A stretch of DNA of 16,527 nucleotides from an uncultured Terriglobus sp. (GCA_937871605.1 CALMRM010000293.1:22287-38813); one strand, 5' to 3'. Shown: positions 1 to 8,051, counted from the stretch's first letter. Numbers and translations are program-made. The notes: a model not told the origin generated them from the sequence alone.

Positions 1-245
1 ATCTCGCGAACTGGAGGGGCGTCGCTCTTGTTCAAGTGACCCTGCTGCGGCTTGGTTAACTTCGACGCTTTCACGAACTCGACCAAGCCGATCTGCGCGG
101 CATCGTAGCCGTCTTTCGCCTGCGTCTTCAGTTGCGTGATCACGCACGGGCCGACCTTGATAACGGTCACGGGGTGAACCACACCCGCATCGTCGAACAC
201 CTGGGTCATGCCGATCTTCTTGCCCAGCATTCCTGTTACTGCCAT
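1..245 (-). CDS. rplC: 50S ribosomal protein L3, N-terminal part
   Basis: Encodes the start of ribosomal protein L3, an early-assembling 23S rRNA-binding protein of the large subunit. Only 81 complete codons are present; the gene runs off the left edge of the window. The translated N-terminus (MAVTGMLGKKIGMTQVF, then HPVTVIKVGP) matches the conserved L3 opening of the form GLxGKKxGMTxxF...PVTVI. The ATG at 245-243 is chosen because GAGGAG lies 6 nt upstream; an internal ATG at 230 is less well placed. It lies downstream of rpsJ on the same strand, the normal first two genes of the S10 operon. The 145-bp spacer to rpsJ is unusually long for this operon and holds an imperfect inverted repeat. 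Confidence 0.95.
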   Translation of the reverse strand, partial: MAVTGMLGKKIGMTQVFDDAGVVHPVTVIKVGPCVITQLKTQAKDGYDAAQIGLVEFVKASKLTKPQQGHLNKSDAPPVRE

Positions 246-288
246 ACTCTGCTCCTCATCATGCCCGTGGGCACTGCCGGTGTTAACC

Positions 289-380
289 CGTTGTTCTCGT
301 TCTTCATTGTTCTCATCACTCTGGCATCTGGCTCACCCTTCGTCGGTCACCAACGTGAGCAACGACGAACGGAAGCAACG
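289..380. repeat. Imperfect long inverted repeat in the rpsJ-rplC spacer
   Basis: A pyrimidine-rich arm at 289-314 (CGTTGTTCTCGTTCTTC...) can pair imperfectly with a purine-rich arm at 357-380 (GAGCAACGACGAACGGAAG...). Many mismatches would be G-U pairs in RNA. In the minus-strand transcript this would put a long hairpin between rpsJ and rplC. The word CGTTGTTCTCGT also occurs in the rpsG-fusA spacer. Function unknown; pairing was judged by eye, not folded. Confidence 0.5.
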
Positions 381-390
381 AGCGAAACGC

Positions 391-711
391 CTACTTGGTG
401 ACGGTCTTGATCTCGACGTCCACGCCGGCGGGCAGATCGAGCTTCATCAGCGCGTCCACCGTCTGCTGGGTAGGTTCGAGAATGTCGATCAGCCGCTTAT
501 GCGTACGGATTTCAAACGCCTCACGGGATTTCTTGTCCACGTGGGGGGAACGGAGCACGCAGTACTTGTTCTTCATCGTGGGCAGCGGAATGGGTCCCGC
601 GACCTGTGCACCCGTGCGCTTTGCCGTCTCCACGATTTCGCCAGTGGACGTGTCCAGAACACGGTAGTCATACGCCTTCAGGCGGATGCGAATTCTCTGC
701 TGTGCAGCCAT
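391..711 (-). CDS. rpsJ: 30S ribosomal protein S10 (NusE)
   Basis: Encodes ribosomal protein S10, a component of the 30S head. As NusE, S10 is also known to pair with NusB in the transcription antitermination complex. The 106-residue product is slightly longer than the usual 102-105 and carries the family core: RIRLKAYDYRVLD near the N-terminus, GPIPLPT in the middle, and RTHKRLIDI toward the C-terminus. The ATG at 711-709 follows a purine-rich stretch (AAGAGAG) about 8-10 nt upstream. It is the first gene of the minus-strand S10 operon, followed by rplC, and has its own candidate promoter at 778-804. Upstream lies a divergent lipoprotein gene rather than tuf or fusA. nusB is about 12 kb away in the same window. 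Confidence 0.97.
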   Translation of the reverse strand: MAAQQRIRIRLKAYDYRVLDTSTGEIVETAKRTGAQVAGPIPLPTMKNKYCVLRSPHVDKKSREAFEIRTHKRLIDILEPTQQTVDALMKLDLPAGVDVEIKTVTK

Positions 712-777
712 GCTGTTCTACTCTCTTGTACGCAAAGATCTGCGAGATGCGGCTGGCCTTCAGACCAACTCTTCGAG

Positions 778-804
778 AGTATACGAGGTACATAGATTTT
801 TCAA
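778..804 (-). promoter_or_regulatory. Candidate sigma70-type promoter of the S10 operon
   Basis: On the minus strand TTGAAA (804-799, 5/6 to the -35 consensus) is followed after 15 bp by TATACT (783-778, 5/6 to the -10 consensus). The spacer is short but workable. Transcription would start near 771, giving a leader of about 60 nt before rpsJ. Confidence 0.5.
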
Positions 805-817
805 CAGATTTGTGAGC

Positions 818-847
818 CGAGGTCGCAACTCCACACTGGCGACCTCG
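818..847. repeat. Perfect 9-bp inverted repeat between divergent promoters
   Basis: CGAGGTCGC at 818-826 is repeated inverted as GCGACCTCG at 839-847, with a 12-nt loop. It lies 13 bp upstream of the -35 box of the rpsJ promoter and well upstream of the lipoprotein promoter, so it could be an operator. No U-tract follows on either strand, so it is a poor intrinsic terminator. Confidence 0.45.
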
Positions 848-973
848 CCAGGCTGTGGCAAACGCTGAAGCCGCCCTACGAAGCCGCAGGGCGTCATGTG
901 AGAGTGAGACGCGCAGACGGCGTGCACACTACCAAGCTTGACTGTCCGGAAAGAAGTTATCGGTGCCTCGTGT

Positions 974-1002
974 TCGACAGCTAGGCCGGCATGGGATATG
1001 CT
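974..1002 (+). promoter_or_regulatory. Candidate promoter of the IPT/TIG lipoprotein gene
   Basis: TCGACA (974-979, 5/6 match) and TATGCT (997-1002, 4/6 match) are spaced by 17 bp. The predicted start, near 1009, would leave a short leader with AGGAG at 1017-1021 and ATG at 1027. Confidence 0.4.
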
Positions 1003-1026
1003 GCGGGAACACTTTCAGGAGCATTC

Positions 1027-3228
1027 ATGAGTCTCTTTACGAAGGCACGCGCCTTCCTTTCTGCCATCGTGTGTGTAAACGTCTGTCTTCTAGTCGGTTG
1101 TTCTGGCGGCGCTGGTGCTGCATCCACCTCCACGGGCTCGGGAAGTACCACCGTGACAACCCCGGCGGTAGCCGCACCCGTCATCACTTCCATCAGCCCG
1201 AATACGGCCGTTGCAGGCAGCACCGCTCTCACCGTCACTGTGACTGGGCAAGCTCTCCTGTCAACGTCTATGGTGCAGTGGAATGGAATTCCTCTGAACA
1301 CCACGTTTGTCTCATCCACTCAGCTCACCGCTGCCCTGCCGGCAAGCGCGCTGACCACGGCGGGAAGCGCTTCGGTCACTGTGGTCAGCGGTGGCACCCT
1401 TTCGAATGCCGTGAACTTCACCATTCAGCCCGCACCACCAGCCCCCATGCTTACAGCGCTCAGTCCTACCAGCGCAGCTGTCAATGGTCCAACGTTCACG
1501 TTGAGCGTGACAGGCCAGAACTTCACAAATAGCTCGGCAGTCCAGTGGAACGGCGTTCCGCTCACCACAACCTATGGTTCTGCAACCATGCTGACCGCTG
1601 TTGTGCCTTCGACCGATCTCGCGTCAGCAGGCACCGCACAAGTCACTGTGACCGGCAACGGTGCTACGTCGAATGCCCTCAGCTTTGCGGTGCAGGCTCC
1701 GGTTGTGACTACCCTGAACCCCACTACCGCGAACGTTGGTGGAGCGGGCTTCACCCTGAGCATCACCGGTCAGAACTTCGTCAGCGGCTCCGTGGTGCAG
1801 TGGAACGGCGCGACCCTAGTCACCAACTACGTGTCTGCCACGATGCTGACAGCCACAGTGCCCGCGACGGACCTCTCCGTAGCTGCCACGCCGGCGGTTA
1901 CCGTTGCGAACGGTTCGGCTGTCTCGAACGCGGTGCAGTTTCCAGTGGTCGTACCTGTTCCCAAAATCGCTTCGCTTTCGCCCACCAGCATCTATGCTGG
2001 CTCCAATACCTTCACCTTGACGGTGACGGGCACCAACTTCAACGTCGGCTCTGTCGTGCAGTTCTTGGGGACAACACTGACACCGTCCTACTCGACCTCA
2101 ACAACCCAGCTGACAGTGAGTGTTCCAGCATCCCTCGTGGGCATCGTGGGTATGGTTCCGGTGACCGTCATCTCTCCGGGAACGGGAAACGGTCCACTCA
2201 CCAGTGCTGCCGCATCGTTCAGCGTCAACAACTTACCCTCAGGGCAATTCCTGCTCTCACAGGTTGCGAATGACATCGCAGCGGACCCTGTAAGAGGCCT
2301 TCTCTACGCCTCTGTTCCAAGTACCGCAACCAGCAACGGCAACAGCATCGTGACCATTGACCCCACTACGGGCAAGATCACCAACACCACGGCAGTGGGC
2401 AGCGAACCTGACCTGCTTGCGGTCTCGCCCGACGGCGCATATCTGTATGTGGCGTTGGACGGCTCCTCGCAGGTGAAGCGACTGCTGCTGCCCTCGATGG
2501 CGACCGACTTCGTCGTGAGTTTGGGTGTGAACGGCTTTGGTACGAACACCGCCCTGGACCTCGCCGTCTCAAGTAACCCAGACATATGGGCGGTTACATC
2601 GGGCAACCTGGGTATAAGCCCGGCAGCCCAGCAGGGCGTCCAGATATACAACCGTTCCAGTGCGGTCGGCCCCTCTGTCGGCCGCTACGCACCACACGGC
2701 GGGTTTGACCTGCTGCTTGGAACCATTGTGTGGGGTAAGGACGCGACCGTCCTGTACGGTGCCAACAACGAATCCACCGGTTTCGATCTCTACACGTTGC
2801 CAGTCACGTCGGCAGGTGTCGGCACCATCGTGGATTACCCGGGCGCTATGCCGAATTTCGCCAATCGTCATATCCACTTCGATCCGATTACTGGATACGT
2901 GTACGGTGACACCGGAAATGTAGTGGATCCGGCGAACGGTTCGCCAGCCGGCCGCTTCGCTTATTCCGGAACCATGACAACAGATGGATCGCTAAACCTG
3001 GCTTTCTTTGTAGGCACGAATACCCCACTTGTCTTGGCTTCGTATGACCTTACGAAGTTCACACCGCAGAACACCTTTACCGTGCCAAACGTCACGGGAA
3101 CCCCGGTGCGCCTCGTGCGATTCGGCCCGAATGGTCTCGCTTTCAACGCCGTTACCACGAACTACTCCGGTAGCACAAACACGAAGACAGGCCAGATCTT
3201 CATCTATGCCGGCAGTCTGGTGAAATAG
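1027..3228 (+). CDS. Lipoprotein with four IPT/TIG domains and a C-terminal beta-propeller
   Basis: Predicted exported lipoprotein of 733 residues; substrate unknown. The signal peptide has basic residues, a hydrophobic stretch and a lipobox LVGC, placing the lipidated Cys at residue 25, followed by a Gly/Ser/Thr-rich linker. Four IPT/TIG immunoglobulin-like domains follow at roughly 50-135, 138-222, 223-305 and 306-395. They are marked by repeated SPTSA/NPTTA openings, TVTGQNF-type strands and VQWNG turns. The remaining part (about 400-733) has propeller-like repeats such as VSPDGAYLYVAL and DPTTGKI. The ATG at 1027 is preferred over one 36 nt upstream because AGGAG sits 5 nt before it and the signal peptide then begins properly. 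Such proteins are common in Acidobacteriota; cell-surface or adhesion roles are inference. It diverges from rpsJ and converges on the SMP-30-like gene. Confidence 0.88.
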   Translation: MSLFTKARAFLSAIVCVNVCLLVGCSGGAGAASTSTGSGSTTVTTPAVAAPVITSISPNTAVAGSTALTVTVTGQALLSTSMVQWNGIPLNTTFVSSTQLTAALPASALTTAGSASVTVVSGGTLSNAVNFTIQPAPPAPMLTALSPTSAAVNGPTFTLSVTGQNFTNSSAVQWNGVPLTTTYGSATMLTAVVPSTDLASAGTAQVTVTGNGATSNALSFAVQAPVVTTLNPTTANVGGAGFTLSITGQNFVSGSVVQWNGATLVTNYVSATMLTATVPATDLSVAATPAVTVANGSAVSNAVQFPVVVPVPKIASLSPTSIYAGSNTFTLTVTGTNFNVGSVVQFLGTTLTPSYSTSTTQLTVSVPASLVGIVGMVPVTVISPGTGNGPLTSAAASFSVNNLPSGQFLLSQVANDIAADPVRGLLYASVPSTATSNGNSIVTIDPTTGKITNTTAVGSEPDLLAVSPDGAYLYVALDGSSQVKRLLLPSMATDFVVSLGVNGFGTNTALDLAVSSNPDIWAVTSGNLGISPAAQQGVQIYNRSSAVGPSVGRYAPHGGFDLLLGTIVWGKDATVLYGANNESTGFDLYTLPVTSAGVGTIVDYPGAMPNFANRHIHFDPITGYVYGDTGNVVDPANGSPAGRFAYSGTMTTDGSLNLAFFVGTNTPLVLASYDLTKFTPQNTFTVPNVTGTPVRLVRFGPNGLAFNAVTTNYSGSTNTKTGQIFIYAGSLVK

Positions 3229-3237
3229 AGCGGCGAC

Positions 3238-3271
3238 CAGTTCAGGGGCCGTAAACGCGGTCCCTGAACTG
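3238..3271. terminator. Hairpin between convergent genes, possible bidirectional terminator
   Basis: CAGTTCAGGGGCCG (3238-3251) pairs with CGGTCCCTGAACTG (3258-3271) over 14 positions, one of them a G-T wobble, with a 6-nt loop. It begins 9 bp after the lipoprotein stop codon and lies in the convergent spacer. There is no clear T-tract on either strand, so intrinsic termination is uncertain. Confidence 0.5.
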
Positions 3272-3336
3272 CGCCTGTGAGCCCTTGAGTGACGGTGTCG
3301 CTGCAGTCACCACACCTAGGCAAGCCACCGCTGGCT

Positions 3337-4227
3337 CTATAGACTCGGGAGCGGCATGGACATCACCTTGCCCGTGCTGCGCTCGGTAAACCAGAGCGTG
3401 TCGCCCGCGGGTTCCACGCCGGTGGGGGTCTTTAGGCCGTCCTTCAGCACGGTGACGTGGGCACGGTCGCCGTTGATCTCCAGTTGTGTGATCTTGCCGC
3501 TGCCGTTCTCCGCGACGAAGAGCTTGCCGTTGGCCGCGCGCATGCCATCCAGGCCCTTGACTGGGGCGTCCATCCAGATGTCCTCCGGCGCGCCCGCCTT
3601 CCCCGCTGTCACTGGTATGCGGTAGAGCTTGTTGAAGACGACGCTGTTCACGTAAAGCGTGCCGTCGAGGAAGGTGATGCCGTCAATGCCGCTGAGCAGG
3701 CGGTTGTCAGAGAAGAGTTCCGCCGTTTGTGCGCCGGGAGCGAGCCGGTAGATGCGGCCCGGGACGGTGTCGCTGATGTAGAGCGCCTTATCCGGCCCGA
3801 CGACCATGTCGTTGCACACCGTGTTGTCGCCGGGCAGGTTCCAGCGCAGCTTGGGCGCGCCGGTCTTCAGGTCAAAGCCGCGCAACGCGGTGTGCCGCTG
3901 GACGGGCTTGGTGTCGGGCACGGGCGTCTGCTGGCAGGCCCACAGGGTGTTGGTAGCCGGGTCAGTGAGTACACCAAGGAAGTAGTTCACTGCCGGTTCT
4001 GCCGAAACGTCCACAAACTTCTCCGCGGTCGTCGCGCCGGGCTTCACGCGGTAGATGAACGGAGAACTTGCGCTGCCCGCGTACACCGTGCCATCAGGCC
4101 CGACTGCCATGCTTTCCGGCTGCGATTTGGCGTCGCCGATGAGGATTTCTGTCGCCGCGAACGCGGAGAGCGAGCAAGTGGCGAGCGCAGCGGCAGCAAC
4201 AACACGGCGGGCAAAGGGAGAAAACAT
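3337..4227 (-). CDS. Exported SMP-30/gluconolactonase-like beta-propeller protein
   Basis: Predicted secreted protein of 296 residues resembling the SMP-30/gluconolactonase/LRE-like or NHL-type propeller family. True lactonase activity cannot be shown from this sequence. A typical Sec signal peptide (MFSPFARRVVAAAALATC..., cleavage likely after LSAFA near residue 24) is followed by repeated propeller strands: PESMAVGPDGTVYAG, NDMVVGPDKALYISD, GIDGITFLDGTLYVN, GLDGMRAANGKLFVAENG and PTGVEPAGDTLWFTE. I chose the ATG at 4227 because GAGG lies 9 nt upstream and the signal peptide starts there; the frame is open further upstream (4242, 4329) without a good Shine-Dalgarno. A TATACT -10-like hexamer sits at 4274-4269, with no clear -35. 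The gene stands alone between the repeat region and a convergent lipoprotein gene. Confidence 0.8.
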   Translation of the reverse strand: MFSPFARRVVAAAALATCSLSAFAATEILIGDAKSQPESMAVGPDGTVYAGSASSPFIYRVKPGATTAEKFVDVSAEPAVNYFLGVLTDPATNTLWACQQTPVPDTKPVQRHTALRGFDLKTGAPKLRWNLPGDNTVCNDMVVGPDKALYISDTVPGRIYRLAPGAQTAELFSDNRLLSGIDGITFLDGTLYVNSVVFNKLYRIPVTAGKAGAPEDIWMDAPVKGLDGMRAANGKLFVAENGSGKITQLEINGDRAHVTVLKDGLKTPTGVEPAGDTLWFTERSTGKVMSMPLPSL

Positions 4228-4310
4228 CGGGTCCAACCTCATGCGTTCAGTCTGTAGGGAGCGCGCCCAGTATACGGGAGAGTGAGGTGTCTGGGACAGA
4301 CTGGAGTAAC

Positions 4311-4392
4311 GCGGGCCTACAGCCCGCATGCTGCAACCAACGGCTACCTGGGGCTACGCCCCAGGCTGTTACAGCGCGGGCCTACAGCCCGC
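4311..4392. repeat. Cluster of three short palindromes (REP-like)
   Basis: GCGGGCCTACAGCCCGC occurs twice in direct orientation, at 4311-4327 and 4376-4392. Each is itself a hairpin (6-bp stem, 5-nt loop). Between them, at 4347-4365, is CCTGGGGCTACGCCCCAGG (8-bp stem, TAC loop). All three share the plan G/C arms around a CTAC-type centre. They resemble dispersed extragenic palindromes. Confidence 0.75.
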
Positions 4393-4441
4393 TCTTTATA
4401 CGCACGGCTTCATCAACGCCGATCAATCCGTTGATCACGCA

Positions 4442-4570
4442 CGATTCGGCAGCCTGAGCGGACCACGTAGTGCGGAGTCGAAGGACCTGCTTCCTTCCGG
4501 GCTGCGTCGCTGCTCCAGGAAGAAAGCAGGTCCCTCCACTCCGCTTCGCTCCGGTCGGGATGACGAATCG
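4442..4570. mobile_element. MITE/REP-like inverted-repeat element, about 129 bp
   Basis: Outer 7-bp inverted ends CGATTCG (4442-4448) and CGAATCG (4564-4570) flank a 27-bp inverted repeat with 24 matches: left arm 4472-4498 beginning GCGGAGTCGAAGGACC, right arm 4518-4544 ending CCTCCACTCCGC, with a 19-nt loop. There is no coding capacity. Its right part (CCGCTTCGCTCCGGTCGGGATG) resembles the end of the element at 11040-11169. Mobilisation by a transposase elsewhere is inference; the outer boundaries are approximate. Confidence 0.55.
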
Positions 4571-4589
4571 GAAATCAAATCACAAACAG

Positions 4590-4614
4590 AAGAGCCGCTC
4601 GATGAGCGGCTCTT
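4590..4614 (-). terminator. Intrinsic terminator of the str operon
   Basis: A perfect 11-bp stem, AAGAGCCGCTC / GAGCGGCTCTT, closes a 3-nt loop. On the minus strand it is followed by a T-rich run (CTGTTTGTGATTTGATTT). It lies 7 bp beyond the stop codon of the small gene downstream of fusA, supporting that gene as the last of the operon. Confidence 0.85.
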
Positions 4615-4621
4615 ACTCTTA

Positions 4622-4795
4622 CTATCCGCGATGCTCCTTGAGCAAGTGCGCGTGTTTTGCCGAGAGTAATCGGTTGAATTTGCGCTGTGTTTCATCACCT
4701 GACTTACAAGACTCAAGCTTCTTGTCGGTCAAGTTCTCGTAGGCGGCCTGCAGTTGCTGTTCGAACTGCAGGCATACCTCACATGCATTGCTCAA
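4622..4795 (-). CDS. Small Cys/His-containing protein coupled to fusA, function unknown
   Basis: A 57-residue reading frame (58 codons with stop) beginning with TTG directly after the fusA stop codon, in the same frame and with no spacer. A strong Shine-Dalgarno (AAGGAGAGG, 6 nt before the TTG from GGAG) lies inside the last fusA codons, so translation is probably coupled by reinitiation. The product starts MSNACEVCLQF and continues with helix-prone charged sequence (QQLQAAYENLTDKKLESC) and a basic tail (AKHAHLLKEHRG). It has C5-x2-C8, C30 and three histidines (H48, H50, H55), suggesting possible metal binding; this is inference. The stop is followed after 7 bp by the str terminator. There is no signal peptide or membrane segment, and I do not recognise the family. 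The position after fusA suggests a translation-related role, but nothing in the sequence proves it. Confidence 0.72.
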   Translation of the reverse strand: MSNACEVCLQFEQQLQAAYENLTDKKLESCKSGDETQRKFNRLLSAKHAHLLKEHRG

Positions 4796-6886
<2,091 letters not shown>

Positions 6887-6902
6887 AGTGTTTGTCTCTT
6901 CT

Positions 6903-6918
6903 GCGGAATGCATTCCGC
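6903..6918. repeat. Perfect 16-bp palindrome just upstream of fusA
   Basis: GCGGAATGCATTCCGC is a perfect palindrome centred 24-25 bp before the GTG start of fusA, and the nearest in-frame ATG (6913) lies within it. It could be an operator or a small mRNA structure near the translation start; neither is shown. Confidence 0.5.
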
Positions 6919-6935
6919 GGTGGGGATCGTTGTGG

Positions 6936-7050
6936 GTTGTTCGTTGTTCTCGTCGCTTCGCGCGTGACAGCCGCGTTACAAGGTATCTCTTGCTACAAGT
7001 GAACCGGCGCTATGAAAGCCGCCGGTCACGAACAACGAGAAACGAACAAC
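6936..7050. repeat. Long inverted repeat in the rpsG-fusA spacer
   Basis: GTTGTTCGTTGTTCTCG (6936-6952) pairs with CGAGAAACGAACAAC (7036-7050) over 15 bp with a 2-nt bulge. Between them is a second hairpin, ACCGGCG (7003-7009) with CGCCGGT (7020-7026). The 180-bp spacer separates rpsG and fusA, which are often only tens of bases apart. The arm word CGTTGTTCTCGT recurs in the rpsJ-rplC spacer. Confidence 0.6.
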
Positions 7051-7066
7051 GACAGAAACGTGATAC

Positions 7067-7537
7067 TTACCAGCGGTAATGCGCGAAGGCCTTGTTCGCC
7101 TCGGCCATGCGGTGTACGTCTTCCTTCTTCTTCATCGCTGCGCCACGGCCATTGGCGGCGTCCAGCAGTTCGGCGGTCAGCTTGTCGACCATGCCCTTTT
7201 CACCGCGGGAACGCCCGTAGCTGACCAGCCAGCGGATCGCCAGCGACGTACGACGCTCCGGGTTTACTTCGATGGGCACCTGGTAGTTCGCACCGCCCAC
7301 GCGGCGGCTCTTCACTTCCAGCAAGGGCTTCACGTTCTCGACAGCTTTCTTGAAGAGCTTCAGGGCCTCGTCGCCACCCTTCTGTTCCAGGCCGGTCATA
7401 CTCTCGTAAAAGATTTTCTGCGCGGTGGACTTCTTGCCGCCCCACATCATGCTGTTGACGAACTTCGTGACCAATTCAGACCCGTACACCGGATCCGGCG
7501 CGACCTCGCGCTTTGCAATATGACCTTTTCTTGGCAT
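7067..7537 (-). CDS. rpsG: 30S ribosomal protein S7
   Basis: Encodes S7, the primary 16S rRNA 3'-domain binding protein of the small-subunit head. The 156-residue product is the standard length, with MPRKGHIAKREVAPDP at the start, LVTKFVNSMMWGGKKS near 23-38, PLLEVKSRRVGGANYQVPIE in the centre (about 71-90) and a C-terminal HRMAEANKAFAHYRW. The ATG at 7537-7535 is preceded by a purine-rich leader (GAAGAAGAGAAGAGAGC) acting as a weak Shine-Dalgarno. It is the second gene of the str operon, 130 bp after rpsL and 180 bp before fusA; both spacers contain inverted repeats. S7 is known in E. coli to repress its own operon translationally; whether these spacers serve that is unknown. Confidence 0.97.
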   Translation of the reverse strand: MPRKGHIAKREVAPDPVYGSELVTKFVNSMMWGGKKSTAQKIFYESMTGLEQKGGDEALKLFKKAVENVKPLLEVKSRRVGGANYQVPIEVNPERRTSLAIRWLVSYGRSRGEKGMVDKLTAELLDAANGRGAAMKKKEDVHRMAEANKAFAHYRW

Positions 7538-7601
7538 GCTCTCTTCTCTTCTTCCCCCAGCGCCGTGGACCTCTCAAGCGGCTGGGCTTGGTTCGTGAAT
7601 T

Positions 7602-7667
7602 GTAGTTAGTTCTTAGTAGCGACGTCAGCGCGTTCACAACTAAGAACTAACTCCCAAAGCTAACTAC
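7602..7667. repeat. Overlapping, mutually exclusive hairpins in the rpsL-rpsG spacer
   Basis: AGTTAGTTCTTAGT (7604-7617) has a perfect 14-bp inverted copy ACTAAGAACTAACT (7639-7652) with a 21-nt loop. GTAGTTAG (7602-7609) can instead pair with CTAACTAC (7660-7667), which ends immediately next to the rpsL stop codon. The two pairings use the same left arm and cannot form together. The stretch is AT-richer than its surroundings. Confidence 0.7.
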
Positions 7668-8051
7668 TTACTTCGTTGCCTTCTTCGCGCGCTTCGCACC
7701 GTACTTGGACCGGCTCTGCGTGCGCTTTGCAACGCCCACGGAATCCAGCGTACCGCGCACGATGTGGTAGCGAACACCCGGCAGATCCTTCACGCGGCCG
7801 CCGCGGATGAGCACAATGCTGTGCTCCTGCAGGTTGTGGCCCTCGCCCGGGATGTAGCTGGTGACCTCAATGCCGTTGGTCAGGCGCACACGCGCAACCT
7901 TGCGCAGGGCTGAGTTCGGCTTCTTGGGCGTCTGGGTGTACACGCGGGTGCACACGCCGCGGCGCTGGGGCGAACCCTGCAGGGCGGGGCTGGCCGTCTT
8001 GTAATTCGGCGTGGAACGACCCTGTTTAACAAGCTGATGAAACGTCGGCAC
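7668..8051 (-). CDS. rpsL: 30S ribosomal protein S12
   Basis: Encodes S12, the decoding-centre protein of the 30S subunit. The 127-residue product contains the near-invariant core RGVCTRVYTQTPKKPNSALRK, VTSYIPGEGHNLQEHS and GGRVKDLPGVRYH. The lysines of TPKKPNS and the VKDLPG loop have the ordinary streptomycin-sensitive form. It starts with GTG at 8051-8049, preceded 5 nt upstream by AGGGAG. It is the first gene of the str operon, behind a leader of roughly 168 nt if the promoter at 8227-8255 is used. That leader is GC-rich with small hairpins (for example CGCAG-AAC-CTGCG) and no clear Rho-independent attenuator. Confidence 0.97.
   Translation of the reverse strand: MPTFHQLVKQGRSTPNYKTASPALQGSPQRRGVCTRVYTQTPKKPNSALRKVARVRLTNGIEVTSYIPGEGHNLQEHSIVLIRGGRVKDLPGVRYHIVRGTLDSVGVAKRTQSRSKYGAKRAKKATK

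Larger units (their letters stand above)
712..1026. other. Divergent intergenic region between rpsJ and the IPT/TIG lipoprotein
   Basis: A 315-bp stretch with no convincing gene; short open frames here lack a Shine-Dalgarno and any recognisable protein character. It holds a minus-strand promoter candidate for rpsJ (778-804), a 9-bp perfect hairpin (818-847), and a plus-strand promoter candidate for the lipoprotein gene (974-1002). Confidence 0.6.
4228..4621. other. Gene-free repeat-rich region between the str operon and the SMP-30-like gene
   Basis: A 394-bp stretch without a supportable gene. In order it holds a TATACT box for the flanking gene, the palindrome cluster 4311-4392, a small GATCAA/TTGATC hairpin (4421-4436), the 129-bp MITE-like element 4442-4570, and the terminator 4590-4614. 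Open frames crossing it run through the inverted repeats and look like chance. Confidence 0.7.

Noticed and set aside
208..795. 195-codon plus-strand frame across rplC and rpsJ
   Set aside because: It is antisense to two certain ribosomal protein genes and has no protein-like features.
938..962. TTGACT box as the -35 of the IPT/TIG lipoprotein promoter
   Set aside because: No acceptable -10 at 16-18 bp; the TCGACA/TATGCT pair downstream fits better.
3457..4257. 266-codon plus-strand frame opposite the SMP-30-like gene
   Set aside because: The minus strand has a signal peptide and clear propeller repeats; the opposite frame is a compositional shadow.
4311..4392. Possible CRISPR repeats
   Set aside because: Only two copies of a 17-bp self-complementary word, separated by another palindrome; no regular spacer series and no cas genes.
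4435..4716. Minus-strand frame of 93 codons across the MITE-like element and terminator
   Set aside because: It runs through inverted repeats and a terminator and overlaps the better-supported TTG-start small gene in another frame.
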